A DNA stretch of 64,000 bases from Helopsaltes ochotensis. Taxonomy: Eukaryota; Chordata; Aves; Passeriformes; Locustellidae. A model generated the notes under the pieces. The model did not search any database and was not told where the DNA came from. It saw only the letters and a list, made by a program, of their open reading frames with translations. The DNA lies in assembly GCA_013400155.1 (NCBI GenBank), contig VXBM01000141.1:1020285-1084284 (forward strand), in the 5' to 3' direction. Shown in pieces: positions 61,033-64,000 of the stretch. Both the position numbers and the translations under genes were made by a program. How positions within the stretch are numbered: position 1 is the first letter of the stretch; the number at the start of each line of letters is the position of its first letter.

Positions 61033-63908
61033 GCTCTTCAGGGAAGGGTGGGGGACTAAATACAGGAGAGAGATGAGAGGGCAACTCAAACTATTCCCTT
61101 CAAGCAGAAGCAGAAGGGTGGTTCAGTTCTTCCCTTCTTGGGCAGCCCTGTGAACAAAGCAATGAGAGATGTAACAGGTGGCCTGCAGAGCAAAGCCTGA
61201 CCCTTCAGATACCAAACACTGTCCTCTGGAAAATGAGCATTCCCTGCCACACCAAGGCTTTTTACACTGAGGAATCACAAACCAATTGCTTTTTCCTGCA
61301 GAATGAAAATTTACAGCTCCTAGTCTCCTAAATAAGCTCCTTAAACGAGTTTGCAGTTAGGTAGGATGCAGGAAGGCAAAACATCCTCAAAAAATGGGAG
61401 CGCTGATGTGTGTCTGACACCTCAGATCCACTGAGAATGTGCAGATCTTTAGAGAGGCAAGAGTTATTTTTCCCTTCTACCAGTACACCTGGCTGTCACA
61501 CCTCCAGGGGACCAATTCATAATTTCCTGAAGCAGCAAAGTTTTCAAATATGAGAACAATGTTCTGGCAAAGGTCTTCAAGAGTAATTTTGGGGTACTTC
61601 CATTTCTTTCTTTGTGTGATGCAGGCAATCATTTGCTTCAGGTAAAAGGCAAACTTTGACTAAAACACTGACTTATTTTCTGCCTTGTTTACCCATGAGC
61701 AGAAAAGGAAGTACAACACTGCCCTTGTTCCTTGTCTATCTCTTTAGACTCTAAAATCCTTCAGCCAGAGCCTGTCTGTGCCACCCTAAGCACACAAAGC
61801 CCTAACCTCTTCTGATGCCCTGGAGTGCTTTAGAGGTCTGACCAATCCTCCATACTGTGCCTATGATTGCAATGAACCACCAGGATGAAGGAAGGGGGAA
61901 AGGAATTTTCACTTTATTTTATTTGAACAGGTCACATCCTGAAGGGTTCCCAGCTGACATAACCAACAGTGATATTTAGCACACAAATTTGTGTGGAAGA
62001 CTTAGGGGATGAAAAAAGTGACCAGATTGTTCAGATTAAAAATCAAGACACCTGTTTGAGGTGTAGGGAGGTGTGAGGACACATAAGAGCAGCAGCAGAT
62101 CAACTCACTTCTCCAGGACTTTCTTTGGCTGCCTTTAGTGAAACAGCAGCTATATCATAGTGATAAGAGTTGAGACACAGTTTTACTGACAGCACAGAAA
62201 ATAAAACACAGGTTGGAGAGGAAAAGGGGATCAGAACCAATTAAATCTCCTAGGCTGCACAGACTAAAGTAAAAATCAATAACCTGAACACATTAAGTGT
62301 TGGATTTTTGTTCAAACCACATTTTTCAGACTTGTGAACTAGGATTTTTCTTGATAAACAGCTGTAAAGTGAATAGCATCTTAAAGCCCTAGACTATATC
62401 TCAGGCTTCAGGAGAGGAGTGAGCTCATTGATTTAACAACTCAGGCTTATAGCTAAAATCTATCCAGGATGTGAGATTTGATCAAGGATAAAGAAGCAAA
62501 GGTGAGTGGAAAGCGCAGGTAACACCCTGGCTTTAAAAGATCTCTCACAACTGCTTTAAATCACTGCAGCTTTCGAGACTCTTCCCAGCTGTGATCCCTA
62601 GCTCTGCTCAGGCTCCCAGGGCTCCTTTCACCTGGTGTGCACACAGGTGGTGGGGCAGAGGTAGCTGCAGCCCTCCAGCCATCCCACCAGGCTCCTGGGG
62701 CTGCCTGTGGCATGTCCTCATCCCCAGCAGAGCCACCTGCCCAGTGCCACGTTGCATGACAGCAGAAAATACTACACTGTGCTGAGAAAACTGCCTCAGG
62801 GCCTTTATAAAACTGTTTCTAACAGTGCCAGCTTCCTAAAAAATCCCAGAATAAACCAAAACAAACAGATTGTGTGAGTGAATAACAGGCACGAAACAGA
62901 GTTCTTTTTCTTCCAGAAAAATAATGGATGCATACAGCAGGCGATTCCCTTGCTGGAGAGGTCTGGAACCTCTGAAGTTAATGTATATTCCAGCTAATGG
63001 GAACTGTAATCATTGGCACCAGGCCCACATTTAGCTCAGTACCAGCCCTAGCACAAGGGAGGCATTCAGAGGCAGCTCACATCCGAGGGCAGGAGAAATG
63101 AGCTGCCAATTGTGTCAGACATATTGCCTCAGGAGCGGGGAAAACTGAGCTGCTGCTGCTGCTGCCTGCTCTGTTCCTCTGATCCCCTCCAGAATAGGCT
63201 GCCCCTGCTGTGCTAGCACCCACAAACCACCCAAATTTATTGCATAGCATTCTCATTATTGCCGAGATTTCTTGATCATGTGCGTCACAGCGCAGGGGTG
63301 AACACCAAATGCCTCTCTCGTTGCTGAGAAGGGTGTGGGCTGGTTCCTCTCTGATGTGCTCTCACTTTCTTCTTCGGCTTGGCACAAAAGCTTGAGGGCA
63401 AATGTAATGGAAAACCCAGGAAATTCTCACTTCCTCTGTTTTCCTTGAAGGGCTCTACATGTAGGCATGTACACACGTCTGGGTGTAATCACACAGCGGG
63501 AGGGAGCTCACTGCTAACAGCAGCTCCGTCAGCAAGGGGACAAAAGTTGTCTTGGATTCACGTGGCTGTGAATCCCAGCAGTAGAGAATCTACTGCACCA
63601 CAGCGGCCTTCCCTCTCTGATGGTTCTCACTCATCAGAGGTTGTATCAGCTGCTCCTTTGCATTCTGGGCTGTATCAAGTGCCAAGACACCAGGGGAACG
63701 CTCTAATTAGCTTGACTGGCACCAAGCCTCCAGTGAACTGAGGAGCCACTGAGCAGAGACCTCCATCTTATCTGTGAGCGGAACAACTCCCTATTGCTAA
63801 ATTACTTTAGTCCAGTGGGACTTGAACCACTACTTTTGTTCCCAACTCTTTCTGTCCTACACAATAGCAAAAACTGTCATGAAGGCCAGACCAACCCTGT
63901 TTCTTATA

Positions 63909-64000
63909 TCTTCCTTCCTTCCTTCCTTCCTTCCTTCCTTCCTTCCTTCCTTCCTTCCTTCCTTCCTTCCTTCCTTCCTTCCTTCCTTCCTTCCTTCCTT
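63909..64000. repeat. (TTCC)n microsatellite at the window edge
   Basis: About 92 bases of near-perfect TTCC repeat run to the last base, so the full length is not visible. All pyrimidine on one strand. Confidence 0.95.

Larger units (their letters stand above)
53970..63908. other. FAM180A upstream flank and intergenic DNA
   Basis: 53970 to about 54200 should contain the FAM180A 5' UTR and promoter on the minus strand; I see no TATAAA there. Beyond it I find only short unrecognised open frames, an AT repeat with a palindrome (56595-56634) and a 16-bp tandem duplication (61001-61032). No exon of MTPN, the expected next gene, is recognisable. Confidence 0.55.

Noticed and set aside
1..64000. 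CRISPR arrays, operons, tRNA/rRNA genes, intact retroviral or transposon open frames
   Set aside because: None seen by eye. The DNA is eukaryotic, with spliced genes and simple repeats. A tRNAscan, Infernal and RepeatMasker run would be needed to exclude small or diverged examples.

Overview
This is nuclear DNA of a vertebrate, most likely a bird. Two fragments look like the 3' end of the CR1 LINE family, the abundant repeat of birds and reptiles, and the exons are short and separated by AT-rich introns. I cannot name the species. There is no sign of bacterial, plasmid or phage DNA.

Two protein-coding genes can be read completely, both on the minus strand. The first is SLC13A4 (sodium-coupled sulfate transporter NaS2/SUT-1), with 16 coding exons from the ATG at 27299 down to the stop at 2695. 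All exon joins keep frame, every inferred intron is GT-AG, and the spliced product is 633 codons plus stop. The second is FAM180A, a small secreted protein of unknown function, with 3 coding exons at 53969-53894, 32671-32571 and 32274-31933. They splice to 172 codons plus stop across a 21.2 kb first intron. Neither gene can be seen from open reading frames alone, because both are split into small exons.

Layout: 1-1340 has no gene I can support. 1341-2694 is probably the SLC13A4 3' UTR, with minus-strand AATAAA signals near 1343-1363 and 1584. 2695-27299 is SLC13A4. 27300-31932 separates the two genes and holds the FAM180A 3' UTR at its right end and the SLC13A4 promoter side at its left end. 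31933-53969 is FAM180A; its long first intron holds a CR1 fragment, a 68-bp poly(A) run, a CpG-rich stretch near 39.85-40.42 kb and one unexplained 145-codon minus-strand open frame. 53970-64000 is the upstream side of FAM180A and intergenic DNA, ending inside a (TTCC)n microsatellite.

The order and shared orientation SLC13A4-FAM180A match human 7q33 as I recall it, where STMP1 lies on the SLC13A4 side and MTPN on the FAM180A side. The two genes have no known joint function; their adjacency is conserved synteny. I found no CRISPR array, tRNA, rRNA, intact mobile element or convincing new multi-gene system. The observations most worth following up are a conserved-looking furin-type site in FAM180A, the unexplained open frame at 36517-36951, and the CpG-rich island inside FAM180A intron 1.
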